A stretch of DNA of 64,000 nucleotides. Origin: an uncultured Prevotellaceae bacterium (GTDB lineage Bacteria > Bacteroidota > Bacteroidia > Bacteroidales > Bacteroidaceae). The stretch spans positions 1 to 64,000 of the forward strand of contig CAMVDU010000006.1 in NCBI GenBank assembly GCA_947166345.1, read 5' to 3'. The translations under genes were made by a program, and so were the position numbers. The notes under the pieces are model-generated. The model was not told the DNA's origin. It did no database searches and saw only the letters and a list, made by a program, of their open reading frames with translations. Shown one piece after another: positions 19,492 through 28,067 of the stretch. The stretch's first letter is position 1, and each line of letters begins with the position of its first letter.

Positions 19492-19732
19492 CAACTCGGA
19501 TTCAATCACAGTTTGACTCCTTTTGCTACACAACCTGACGCCCCTTCCACAACAAGTTGCGTCACCCCGCATGAAATTCTCTAGAGAATTTTGTCCAAGA
19601 TGACGCTCCTTGCTCACCAAAGTGACGCACTTTGCGCAAAATTCTCTAGAGAATTTTTCACAAGGTGCGTCACCTTGCGCTTCAATCCGAGTCACTTTGC
19701 GCTCCAAACCATGTTTTTTTGCGCTATTTCCC
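19492..19732. repeat. Diverged 22-bp-period intergenic array (array A)
   Basis: Consecutive 22-mers from 19601: TGACGCTCCTTGCTCACCAAAG / TGACGCACTTTGCGCAAAATTC / TCTAGAGAATTTTTCACAAGGT / GCGTCACCTTGCGCTTCAATCC / GAGTCACTTTGCGCTCCAAACC. Palindromes AAATTCTCTAGAGAATTT at 19574 and 19639. Confidence 0.8.
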
Positions 19733-19801
19733 ATATTTCTTCCCTGTTTCTATTGATGATTTGTCTTTTTTTTCGTAACTTTGACCCCAAAAACAAGGTA
19801 T

Positions 19802-20200
19802 ATGAAATACAGAATCAAGAAAGAGACCAAGCCCCATCTACCCACTTGTGGCAAGTACAAGGCAGTAGCCGTTCATCCTCAGACCATCAGTTCAAAAGAA
19901 CTTATCGAAGAGGCATGCGACGGACGTTCGTTCAGCAGGGGCGAAATGATTAGTGCCGTCATCAGGCTGGCTGACACCATCAAGCGACATTTGCAGAACG
20001 GCGACCGCGTACGTCTGGAGGACTGGGGCCTGATGAAACTCGAGATTGAGAGCAAGAAGGTGGACAACCTCAAGGACTTCCGTGCCAAGAAGCACATTCG
20101 TGGCGTGCGCCTCCACTTCATTCCTGAGAGCAAAGACGGCACTCAGGCCCTTTACGATGGCATCACCTTCGTGAAGGACAAGGATTACAAAAGCGAGTGA
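19802..20200 (+). CDS. HU-like DNA-binding protein (Bacteroidetes HU/IHF-like type)
   Basis: MKYRIKKETKPHLPTCGKYKAVAVHPQTISSKELIEEACDGRSFSRGEMISAVIRLADTIKRHLQNGDRVRLEDWGLMKLEIE...; TAACTTTG upstream. Confidence 0.85.
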   Translation: MKYRIKKETKPHLPTCGKYKAVAVHPQTISSKELIEEACDGRSFSRGEMISAVIRLADTIKRHLQNGDRVRLEDWGLMKLEIESKKVDNLKDFRAKKHIRGVRLHFIPESKDGTQALYDGITFVKDKDYKSE

Positions 20201-20269
20201 TTTCCAGGTCCCAAACATCTGTTAATGAAATAATTTTGCGATTTTCTTTGCCATTTTCAAAATAATGTT

Positions 20270-20277
20270 TATCTTTG
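20270..20277 (+). promoter_or_regulatory. -7 box TATCTTTG upstream of small ORFs
   Basis: GTTTATCTTTGCAATCG, 27 nt before the ATG at 20304. Confidence 0.55.
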
Positions 20278-20303
20278 CAATCGAGAAACAACATTGTTGA
20301 GCT

Positions 20304-20468
20304 ATGTTAGGAATTGATACGCCACATGTACCTGTAGAAGGTAAGTTCGCCGAAGAAATCCGTGCGACTGTTCGTCGTGTGAGTACTGGTCAGCTGAATG
20401 CGGATGACAAACGTCGTATTCGTCGTTCACGCAAAGTGCTTCAGAATTACGATGCAGTCTGGGAATAA
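20304..20468 (+). CDS. Small basic hypothetical protein, 54 aa (absent from ORF track)
   Basis: MLGIDTPHVPVEGKFAEEIRATVRRVSTGQLNADDKRRIRRSRKVLQNYDAVWE; promoter-like box upstream. Confidence 0.55.
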   Translation: MLGIDTPHVPVEGKFAEEIRATVRRVSTGQLNADDKRRIRRSRKVLQNYDAVWE

Positions 20469-20550
20469 GCCAAATACTAACAAAGAGACCCTGAGAATGT
20501 ATAAGACAATTCTTCCACTTGCTCAGTTTGAGAATGTGGATGATGAGTAA
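20452..20550 (+). CDS. Small hypothetical ORF, 32 aa, overlapping the preceding ORF in another frame
   Basis: MQSGNKPNTNKETLRMYKTILPLAQFENVDDE; overlaps 20304-20468 by 17 nt. Confidence 0.35.
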   Translation: MQSGNKPNTNKETLRMYKTILPLAQFENVDDE

Positions 20551-20795
20551 TAATGTTGAACCCTAAAACCACGATGCCTATGGGCTGAGAAAGATATAAC
20601 TGAAAAGGACATATAGGATGAATATCCACTTTTAGATTCTTGTTCCTGAAAATCTGCAAAATTATCAAGGATATTGCAAGAACTGAAGTAGGAGTTCACG
20701 CCGAATGGCGTGGACATTTACTCGTTTAAGCAATATAGGTGTTTGCAGATACCTCAGGAACGTAGACGAAGTAAATTGTCCACGTTTTTTGTTTT
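20551..20795 (+). ncRNA. Candidate structured RNA / 3' leader ending in terminator-like hairpin
   Basis: Several local stems; final pair CGTGGACATTTAC (20709-20721) / GTAAATTGTCCACG (20771-20784) followed by TTTTTTGTTTT; alternative hairpin ACGCC-GAAT-GGCGT (20698-20711) overlaps the left arm. Confidence 0.35.
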
Positions 20796-20845
20796 ATCCC
20801 AACCTAAACGGAAACAAATAAAATAACACCTAAAACAAAAATATT

Positions 20846-21742
20846 ATGGAATTTGTTGCTATTGATTTTGAAAAACTGAACAAAAGTCAGTTGAGCGTAT
20901 GCGAGGTTGGTCTCGTAGTATTTAAGGATGGCAAAGAAGTTGGGGCTCCGTTTCATTCTTATATAAATCCTTATGGAGGACTTGAGCGAAATGATTGGGC
21001 AAAGGGGAATTTAAGCCATATTTCGGATGAATTACTTCTAAAAGCGCCCACGTATATTGAACTTTTTCCTAAATTGCAACAGATAATTCAAGACAAGATA
21101 CTTGTAGTTCATTACAAAGGTGCCGACCTAAATTACATATATAATCTGGAAGAACATTATAATCTTCCCAAACTCTATTTGAAATGGGCTGATACTAATG
21201 AAATCGCTAGCTTTCTCGGGAGATGCGAAAATCTGTCCGATTTATATTCTGAGTTATTTGATGTCCCATTTATTGAGCACCACAAAGCTTTAGATGATGC
21301 ACGGGCTTGTGGACAAATATTTGGGCAACTAAGTTCACAAGTTAATATCCGCCAATTTATTCATGAAGAAGATTATTTGCCAACTGAAAAGAAACGTGAA
21401 TTCAATGCTACCAATACTCGTCATACACAATATGGCACAGCTACCGTAGCACCTGACGGTTTGGTATTCAACTATGACAAGATTCTTGACAAATACTTTT
21501 TTAAAGACAAAAAAGTAGCCCTATCTGGAATGTCTGTCATTAACAACAATAGAATTAGATCTATTCTCACGGATAGTCTGGGGGCAATATGTACTTCAAA
21601 ACCTTCTAGAAAGACTGATGTGTTTATTATTAATCAGAACAACGTCGGGCCTAGTAAAAGAGTTGATGCCATCAGATTCCAGCAAACTACAGGGCTGATA
21701 GTAATCACCGATGATTATTTTTGGGAATTAGTCCAAGGATAG
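20846..21742 (+). CDS. DEDD 3'-5' exonuclease domain fused to a BRCT-like domain
   Basis: MEFVAIDFEKLNKSQLSVCEVGLVVFKDGK... HHKALDDARACGQIF; C-terminal KKVALSGMSVINNNRIRSILTDSLGAICTSKPSRKTDVFIINQ. Confidence 0.8.
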   Translation: MEFVAIDFEKLNKSQLSVCEVGLVVFKDGKEVGAPFHSYINPYGGLERNDWAKGNLSHISDELLLKAPTYIELFPKLQQIIQDKILVVHYKGADLNYIYNLEEHYNLPKLYLKWADTNEIASFLGRCENLSDLYSELFDVPFIEHHKALDDARACGQIFGQLSSQVNIRQFIHEEDYLPTEKKREFNATNTRHTQYGTATVAPDGLVFNYDKILDKYFFKDKKVALSGMSVINNNRIRSILTDSLGAICTSKPSRKTDVFIINQNNVGPSKRVDAIRFQQTTGLIVITDDYFWELVQG

Positions 21743-21830
21743 TTATAACGTTCTGGATGAAGATTATATAATCCAATAAAAAATAGGTAATCCATCTTTA
21801 TATGATAAATAATTAAAAATATGAGATATT

Positions 21831-24515
21831 ATGAAAAAGTTCTTTGCATTACTTGTCGTAGTCATATTTTTGGGCTCCATTCCTGCTTATTCCGAGGAGT
21901 TCATAGAAAATGGAATTAATTACTTGATAACATCTTCAGAACCACCAACAGTTTCTGTTTGTAAATTGCCAAATGGTGGTCGTTATTCGGGTGATATAGA
22001 CATTCCGTCATCAATAAAACATAATGGTATAACTTATTCTGTAACAGGAATTAGGGGCGGTGCTTTTTATGATTGTAAAAATGTCACGAGCATAAATATG
22101 CCTAAAGACATTAAAACAATAGGTGAAAGTGCTTTTTCGGGTTGTGTTCAATTAACTCAGTTGGTATTTCCTGACAGTGTAAAATATCTGGAAATTTTAG
22201 TTTGTTACAATTGTGAAAGTTTACAATTGGTGGAATTACCATCTGGCATTGAAGCAATTGGAAGATCCGCCTTCAATGGATGCAAATCTCTTGAAGAATT
22301 TACCATACCAGATTCTGTAAAGGTTATTTATGATATGGCTTTTAAGAATTGTAGTAATTTAAAAAAACTTTATTGGGGGGATTCTGTTGAAGAAGTTGGT
22401 ATACGTGATGGAAGCAACCAATACACTTCATATGAAGGAACGTTCAAGGGATGTAACAATCTTAATGAAGTGCATCTTAAAAATCTTTCAACGTGGTGTA
22501 AAACATATTATCCTTCATATGTATCAAATCCTTTATACAAAATAGTTAATGGAAGAGTTGATTTGTATTTGAATGGTGAAAAGTTAGATACACTTTATGT
22601 TCCCAATGACATAGATGTTATTAAAAAATACACATTTTATCACTGCACTCAATTGGTGTCAATAAAATTTCCAAATTCCGATATAAAAGTTGAAGATGAG
22701 GCCTTTAGTGAATGCCGTTCGCTTAATTCAGTTTATTTTGGAGAATCAACAATTAAGTTAGGTAATCAGGTTTTCAATCTCTGCGAGAATATTCAATATG
22801 TAGTTTCTAAAAGTCGAGAACCATATATGTTTTGGGACTGGACATTTTACAAACCGATATTTGGGAAATGTACTTTGTTTATCCCAACTGGGACCAAAGA
22901 AATATATGCAACAACAAATGGATGGAAGAATTTTACAAGAGTCATGGAAACAGATATTGACGACCCAGGTCTAAAAGTATCTTTGAAAGTGTCTGGCGAA
23001 GGTGAAGTATCAGTTAATAATACAAACGTTGATGGTAACAATACAATTATTGCGCTTTATGACACGAACGTCAGTTTTTCATTCAAGCCTCAATTGGGAT
23101 ATCAATTAAAATCGTTTCTGATTAATGGTGAAGAATTTGCTCAAGATGTCTTAAATGACACTTATGTTATAAATCAAATACATGATAACATAAATGTTGA
23201 CATTGTATTTGATGAAACACCATTGGCAGATGGTGTACTCTTTAGCGACAATAGAATATTTTATAGTATCATAGAGAAATCAGACGGCTTTTGTTTGGAG
23301 GTAACGAGAAAAATGAAATCAGGTAATACATGGTCGTATATAGGAGACATCGTTATTCCTGAATATGTCGTTTTTCATGGAGACACACTATTTGTTGAAA
23401 GGATAGACGAAAATACGTTTAAAGGAAGTAGTTCGCTTTATTCCGTAACCATGCCAAATACTATAAAAGCCATTGGAAAGTCTGCTTTTGAAGACTGCCC
23501 ATACCTGTCGTCTATCACCTTTTCTAATTCACTTTGTGATGTGGGGCGCGATGCTTTTTATGGTTCAAAGTGGTATAACTCAAAATCAAACGGTTTGGTG
23601 TATGCGGGTCCAGTAGCATATAAATATAAAGGAACAATTCCACAAGGAACGTCCATTAACATCAAAAATGGCACACTTGGTATAGCAGAACAATGTTTCC
23701 TCGATTGCACAGGTCTGTCTTCTATTACTATTCCAGAAACTGTAATCAATATTGGCATCAGCGCATTGCAAGGCTGTAAAGGTCTAACATCAATTAAAAT
23801 CCCTGAATCTGTTACCCACATAAGTAATTATATGCTAAGTCTTTGTAGTAATATTACAGAGATAACTCTTGGCGGAAATGTTGAAACAATAGGCTCATAT
23901 GCTTTTGCCAATACAAATATAGGTACAATTAATTTGCCAGAAGGATTGAAAGAAATAGATAATTTTGCTTTTGTCCTTTGTTCTAACCTTGAATTCTTGA
24001 CAATTCCCGAATCTGTTAATTCCATTGGAAAAAGTGCCTTCGAGGGATGCTCAAAAGTATCTTCAACAAATATACCTTCATCTATACAGTTTATTGGAGA
24101 AAGAGCATTTTATATGAGTGAACTAATTACTATTGAATCACATCTTTTAGAACCATTCCCCATATCTAATGATGTCTTTAGTGAATCCGTTAAAAACAAT
24201 ACAATTTTAGTCGTACCTACTGGAACAAAGGCTCTTTACGAACAGGCTGATGGCTGGAAATCGATTAAGAACATTAAGGAATATGGAGGTGTGAATGGAA
24301 TCGTAAATTGTCATTTAAACCAAGGACGCATTTTATCAGATAGGACTTCTGTTATAATATTAGGCGGTTCAATGGATGTGATTCAAATATTCGATGTCTC
24401 GGGAAGGTTCATAAAACGAGTAAATCCGTCTGTGGAAGACATTAGGATTGAATTGTATCCACAAGGAACTTACATTATACAAATGGGAACAGAGTCATAC
24501 AAAATAATTATTTGA
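21831..24515 (+). CDS. BspA-like leucine-rich repeat protein with T9SS-type C-terminal sorting domain
   Basis: Signal peptide; LRR_5 repeats; C-term IQIFDVSGRFIKRVNPSVEDIRIELYPQGTYIIQMGTESYKIII. Confidence 0.9.
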   Translation: MKKFFALLVVVIFLGSIPAYSEEFIENGINYLITSSEPPTVSVCKLPNGGRYSGDIDIPSSIKHNGITYSVTGIRGGAFYDCKNVTSINMPKDIKTIGESAFSGCVQLTQLVFPDSVKYLEILVCYNCESLQLVELPSGIEAIGRSAFNGCKSLEEFTIPDSVKVIYDMAFKNCSNLKKLYWGDSVEEVGIRDGSNQYTSYEGTFKGCNNLNEVHLKNLSTWCKTYYPSYVSNPLYKIVNGRVDLYLNGEKLDTLYVPNDIDVIKKYTFYHCTQLVSIKFPNSDIKVEDEAFSECRSLNSVYFGESTIKLGNQVFNLCENIQYVVSKSREPYMFWDWTFYKPIFGKCTLFIPTGTKEIYATTNGWKNFTRVMETDIDDPGLKVSLKVSGEGEVSVNNTNVDGNNTIIALYDTNVSFSFKPQLGYQLKSFLINGEEFAQDVLNDTYVINQIHDNINVDIVFDETPLADGVLFSDNRIFYSIIEKSDGFCLEVTRKMKSGNTWSYIGDIVIPEYVVFHGDTLFVERIDENTFKGSSSLYSVTMPNTIKAIGKSAFEDCPYLSSITFSNSLCDVGRDAFYGSKWYNSKSNGLVYAGPVAYKYKGTIPQGTSINIKNGTLGIAEQCFLDCTGLSSITIPETVINIGISALQGCKGLTSIKIPESVTHISNYMLSLCSNITEITLGGNVETIGSYAFANTNIGTINLPEGLKEIDNFAFVLCSNLEFLTIPESVNSIGKSAFEGCSKVSSTNIPSSIQFIGERAFYMSELITIESHLLEPFPISNDVFSESVKNNTILVVPTGTKALYEQADGWKSIKNIKEYGGVNGIVNCHLNQGRILSDRTSVIILGGSMDVIQIFDVSGRFIKRVNPSVEDIRIELYPQGTYIIQMGTESYKIII

Positions 24516-24544
24516 GCCCCAAAATATGGTATAGTAACAATTAT

Positions 24545-24577
24545 CCCCAGCAGTTCTTTACCTAAGAATTGCTGGGG
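24545..24577 (+). terminator. Hairpin after the LRR gene
   Basis: CCCCAGCAGTTCTT-TACCT-AAGAATTGCTGGGG. Confidence 0.55.
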
Positions 24578-24586
24578 TCCTTTGTG

Positions 24587-24624
24587 TACACACTGGAACA
24601 AAGCCCGTAATGTTCCAGTGTGTA
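24587..24624. repeat. Second hairpin, perfect 14-bp inverted repeat
   Basis: TACACACTGGAACA-AAGCCCGTAA-TGTTCCAGTGTGTA. Confidence 0.8.
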
Positions 24625-24702
24625 TCCTGTTTCAAGTGGAAGTGGTGCACAAAAAACTATGGGGACGGAGAATCTGATCACAATCTCCGATCTGAATGAA
24701 TA

Positions 24703-25122
24703 TCAGAAGTTTTCGATGAGCCGTAACCCTTGCCTACGATAGAAAGGAAATTTTGTGTCAGAACTGACGAGTGTCATTTTGTGTGAGATGGCCTGAGCAA
24801 TAATGATATGGTCGAAAGGATCTTTATGTTCCTGAGCTTCGTTAACCTGTAATGCGGCAAGGGTGCGGATGACATTAACGTCAGTATTATCGATTTCAAC
24901 GGATGGGTCATTGAGAACAAATGAAATCATTTCTGCTTCAGTCTTCCAAATGTTAGAAAGGAGCTTCTTCGTTCTGAATGCCGTAATCAGTTCTTGGAGA
25001 CTTACAATACTCAAATACTTCAAATTCTCTGGGTCTTCAATGTATGTGCATACATCTTTAGTCAACGACTTACGATCGCTGACCATATAAACATAAATGT
25101 TTGTATCGAGTAATAGGCGCAT
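24703..25122 (-). CDS. VapC-type PIN-domain toxin
   Basis: MRLLLDTNIYVYMVSDRKSL..., acidic PIN residues, KDPFDHIIIAQAISHKMTLVSSD. Confidence 0.88.
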   Translation of the reverse strand: MRLLLDTNIYVYMVSDRKSLTKDVCTYIEDPENLKYLSIVSLQELITAFRTKKLLSNIWKTEAEMISFVLNDPSVEIDNTDVNVIRTLAALQVNEAQEHKDPFDHIIIAQAISHKMTLVSSDTKFPFYRRQGLRLIENF

Positions 25123-25235
25123 TAATCAAGTACAGCAGGATCGGTAATAGTAATAGTGCCCTGTGTAGCCTCGTAATACTCCCAGAACTCTTTAGCCTTT
25201 GTCTCCTTTTCTTGTTTACTCATATCAATACGCAT
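25122..25235 (-). CDS. Miniature VapB-like antitoxin candidate, 37 aa (33 aa if the internal ATG is used); absent from ORF track
   Basis: MRIDMSKQEKETKAKEFWEYYEATQGTITITDPAVLD; TAATG stop/start overlap with vapC; TATTTTTG box at 25247-25254. Confidence 0.75.
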   Translation of the reverse strand: MRIDMSKQEKETKAKEFWEYYEATQGTITITDPAVLD

Positions 25236-25320
25236 TATATCCGTTGCAAAAATACAATGTTTTAACGACATCTCCAAATTTTTTCGCAACTTTTTGTATC
25301 TGTAGTTATCTTTTCAGATA

Positions 25321-26085
25321 TCATTTTTCAGTCTTTCTGTAGTAGCCGCGCTCACCATCGGCGAAGCGAAGGACGAGGGTGTCGGGCGTCAACTTCACAA
25401 ACTCGGCGGTATCGCTGAGTGCACGGTACTGGCGGTTCAGCGAATCGACAGCGAGCTCGGAGAGGATAAGCTTGCCGTTATGGATGGTCCACTCCTGATA
25501 GTGGCGCACGGTGGGATACTCAATAAACATTTCCTCGTCGGAGGTGGTTGTGCGGCGGTAGGCACCAATGCTGTAGGCCACATGGTTGTCCTTCATGGCA
25601 ATACCGTATTCGCGCTCTACGGTAAGTAGTTCCTGCAGGGAGTCGGGCAACTGTTCGAGAATCTGACGGTCAGTCAGTCCTTCCATGTCAGCACGGCGTT
25701 TCAGGGTGGGCAGCACCTTGTAGCACCAGTCGCCCATCATATCCTTGGTCACGATGACGAGGTCGGCCACCTCTGGATCGTTCTCGTTGCGAATCATGGC
25801 CACCTTGTTTCCTATGCGCAGTTGTCCGAATACCTGATGGTTGCGCGAGGCCTCGAGGATATTGAGCGTGTCGGGGTTGCTGCCATCATAGCTGCCCTTG
25901 AACGACATGGGCAGATAGATGATGATAGTGTCGTTACAACCGTCGCACACCATGCCGTAGATGGTCTTGTCGCCTGCGGCCTGTTCCACGGATACGAGGG
26001 TCACTTCTTTCGTTTCTTCCTTGCTGCCGCAACTTGTGAGCAGCATGGCGAGAAGTGCTAATGTGATGAGGAGTTTTGATTTCAT
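25321..26085 (-). CDS. Hypothetical lipoprotein
   Basis: MKSKLLITLALLAMLLTSCGSKEE lipobox. Confidence 0.8.
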   Translation of the reverse strand: MKSKLLITLALLAMLLTSCGSKEETKEVTLVSVEQAAGDKTIYGMVCDGCNDTIIIYLPMSFKGSYDGSNPDTLNILEASRNHQVFGQLRIGNKVAMIRNENDPEVADLVIVTKDMMGDWCYKVLPTLKRRADMEGLTDRQILEQLPDSLQELLTVEREYGIAMKDNHVAYSIGAYRRTTTSDEEMFIEYPTVRHYQEWTIHNGKLILSELAVDSLNRQYRALSDTAEFVKLTPDTLVLRFADGERGYYRKTEK

Positions 26086-26236
26086 TCTACGTTGTTGTTT
26101 TGTGTGCAAAGTTACTATTTTTTGCCCACTTCCCTCTTCCTTTTAACTCCTTTTAACTTGTTTATATACTCTAACTCCTCAAAATATCGTAACTTTGCAG
26201 TCAAATTGCTGAAATAAGAACCAGAAAATTGAAACT

Positions 26237-28012
26237 ATGGGAAAGAAAAAGATTAAGTTCAGTCTCGTCTATCGTGATATGTGGCAGTCGAGCGGCAAGT
26301 TCCAGCCACGCAAAGACCAGTTGGAACGCATCGCTCCAGTCATCATCGACATGGGCTGTTTTGCCCGCGTAGAAACCAATGGTGGTGCCTTTGAGCAGGT
26401 GAACCTGATGGCAGGTGAGAATCCTAACGATGCCGTTCGCGCCTTCTGTAAGCCGTTCAACCAGGTGGGCATTCAGACCCACATGCTGGACCGCGGCCTG
26501 AATGCGCTTCGCATGTATCCTGTGCCCGACGATGTGCGCGAGCTGATGTACAAGGTGAAGCACGCCCAGGGCGTCGACATCCCCCGCATCTTCTGCGGTC
26601 TTAACGACACGCGCAATATCATTCCATCCATCAAGTGGGCCAAGGCTGCCGGCATGATTCCGCAGGCTACGCTCTGCATCACCACCAGCCCCGTGCACAC
26701 CGTGGAGTACTATAGCGCTATTGCCGACGAGGTGATTGCCGCAGGTGCCGAGGAGATCTGCCTGAAGGACATGGCAGGTATCGGACAGCCCGCTATGCTG
26801 GGTGCCCTGACGAAGTCAATCAAGACCAAGCACCCCGATATCATCATCCAGTATCACGGTCACTCAGGCCCTGGCCTGTCGATGGCCTCTATCCTGGAGG
26901 TGTGCAACAACGGTGCCGACATCATCGATACCGCCATAGAGCCGCTCAGCTGGGGCAAGGTGCATCCCGATATCATCTCGGTACAGTCGATGCTGAAGAA
27001 CGAGGGCTTCGAGGTGGAAGATATCAATATGAACGCCTACATGCAGGCGCGCACGCTCACGCAGGAGTTCATCGACGACTGGCTGGGCTATTTCATCAAC
27101 CCTGCCAACAAGCACATGTCCTCGCTGCTGCTGGGTAGCGGACTGCCTGGCGGCATGATGGGCTCGATGATGGCCGACCTGGGCCCCATCCAGACCATGA
27201 TCAACAAGCTGCGCGAGAAGAAGGGCGAGGCTGCCTTGACAATGGACGACATGCTGGTGAAGCTGTTCAACGAGGTAGAATATGTGTGGCCTAAGGTGGG
27301 CTATCCCCCACTGGTGACCCCGTTCTCACAATATACCAAGAACATCGCCCTGATGAACCTGCTCACAATGGAACAGGGCAAGGGTCGCTACGTGATGATG
27401 GACGATGCCATCTGGGGCATGATCCTCGGCAAGAGCGGCAAGGTGCCTGGCACCATCGCTCCCGAGCTCATCGAGTTGGCAGAGAAGCAAGGTCGTCAGT
27501 TCACCGATGCCGATCCCCACACACTCATCCCCAACGCCCTCGACGGCTTCAAGAAGGAGATGGACGAGAACGGCTGGGACTACGGCAAGGACAACGAGGA
27601 GCTGTTCGAGCTGGCCATGCACCCCGAGCAGTACCGCCCCTTCCGCAGCGGACAGGCCAAGAAGCAGTTGCTGGCCGACATCCAAAAGGCAAAGGACGCC
27701 AAGATTGGTGCCAAGGTGTCGCCCGAGGAACTGGCAGCCTTCAAGCACGCCAAGGCCGACGCCCTGGTATGCCCCTCAGCCGGACAGATCTTCTACGAGT
27801 TCAACGGCGACGGCGAGTGCGCTCCCTGCGTAGAGCCCTTCATCGGACAGAAATACAAGGAGGGTCAGACCTTCTGCTACCTCGTGGAGAAATGGGGCGA
27901 GATTGTGCCCATCCCCGCTGCTCTGGGCGGCAAGCTGGTAGAGGTGAGCGCCAAGCAAGGTGCCAAGGTGCGCAAGGGCGACACCCTGGCCTGGATAGAA
28001 CGCGAACAATAA
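26237..28012 (+). CDS. Oxaloacetate decarboxylase alpha / pyruvate carboxylase B-like carboxyltransferase with atypical biotinyl-like C-terminus
   Basis: FSLVYRDMWQSSGKFQPRKDQLERIAPVIIDMGCFARVETNGGAFEQVN..., CLKDMAGI; C-term lacks AMKM. Confidence 0.88.
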   Translation: MGKKKIKFSLVYRDMWQSSGKFQPRKDQLERIAPVIIDMGCFARVETNGGAFEQVNLMAGENPNDAVRAFCKPFNQVGIQTHMLDRGLNALRMYPVPDDVRELMYKVKHAQGVDIPRIFCGLNDTRNIIPSIKWAKAAGMIPQATLCITTSPVHTVEYYSAIADEVIAAGAEEICLKDMAGIGQPAMLGALTKSIKTKHPDIIIQYHGHSGPGLSMASILEVCNNGADIIDTAIEPLSWGKVHPDIISVQSMLKNEGFEVEDINMNAYMQARTLTQEFIDDWLGYFINPANKHMSSLLLGSGLPGGMMGSMMADLGPIQTMINKLREKKGEAALTMDDMLVKLFNEVEYVWPKVGYPPLVTPFSQYTKNIALMNLLTMEQGKGRYVMMDDAIWGMILGKSGKVPGTIAPELIELAEKQGRQFTDADPHTLIPNALDGFKKEMDENGWDYGKDNEELFELAMHPEQYRPFRSGQAKKQLLADIQKAKDAKIGAKVSPEELAAFKHAKADALVCPSAGQIFYEFNGDGECAPCVEPFIGQKYKEGQTFCYLVEKWGEIVPIPAALGGKLVEVSAKQGAKVRKGDTLAWIEREQ

Positions 28013-28023
28013 CCATTAACAAC

Positions 28024-28047
28024 GGGGGGACACACAAAGTTCCCCCC
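28024..28047 (+). terminator. Hairpin between oadA-like gene and FKBP gene
   Basis: GGGGGGACACACAAAGTTCCCCCC. Confidence 0.5.
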
Positions 28048-28067
28048 ATAACTTTTTATAAACACAA

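Noticed and set aside
20585-20590. CTGAGA word suggestive of a TPP riboswitch
   Set aside because: The rest of the THI-box (e.g. CCTGATCTGG / GCGNAGGGA) is absent and the downstream gene is an exonuclease, not thiamine related.
20477-20717. 63-64 aa minus-strand ORFs
   Set aside because: Short, overlapping one another, no recognisable domain or promoter; more likely chance ORFs in an AT-rich non-coding segment.
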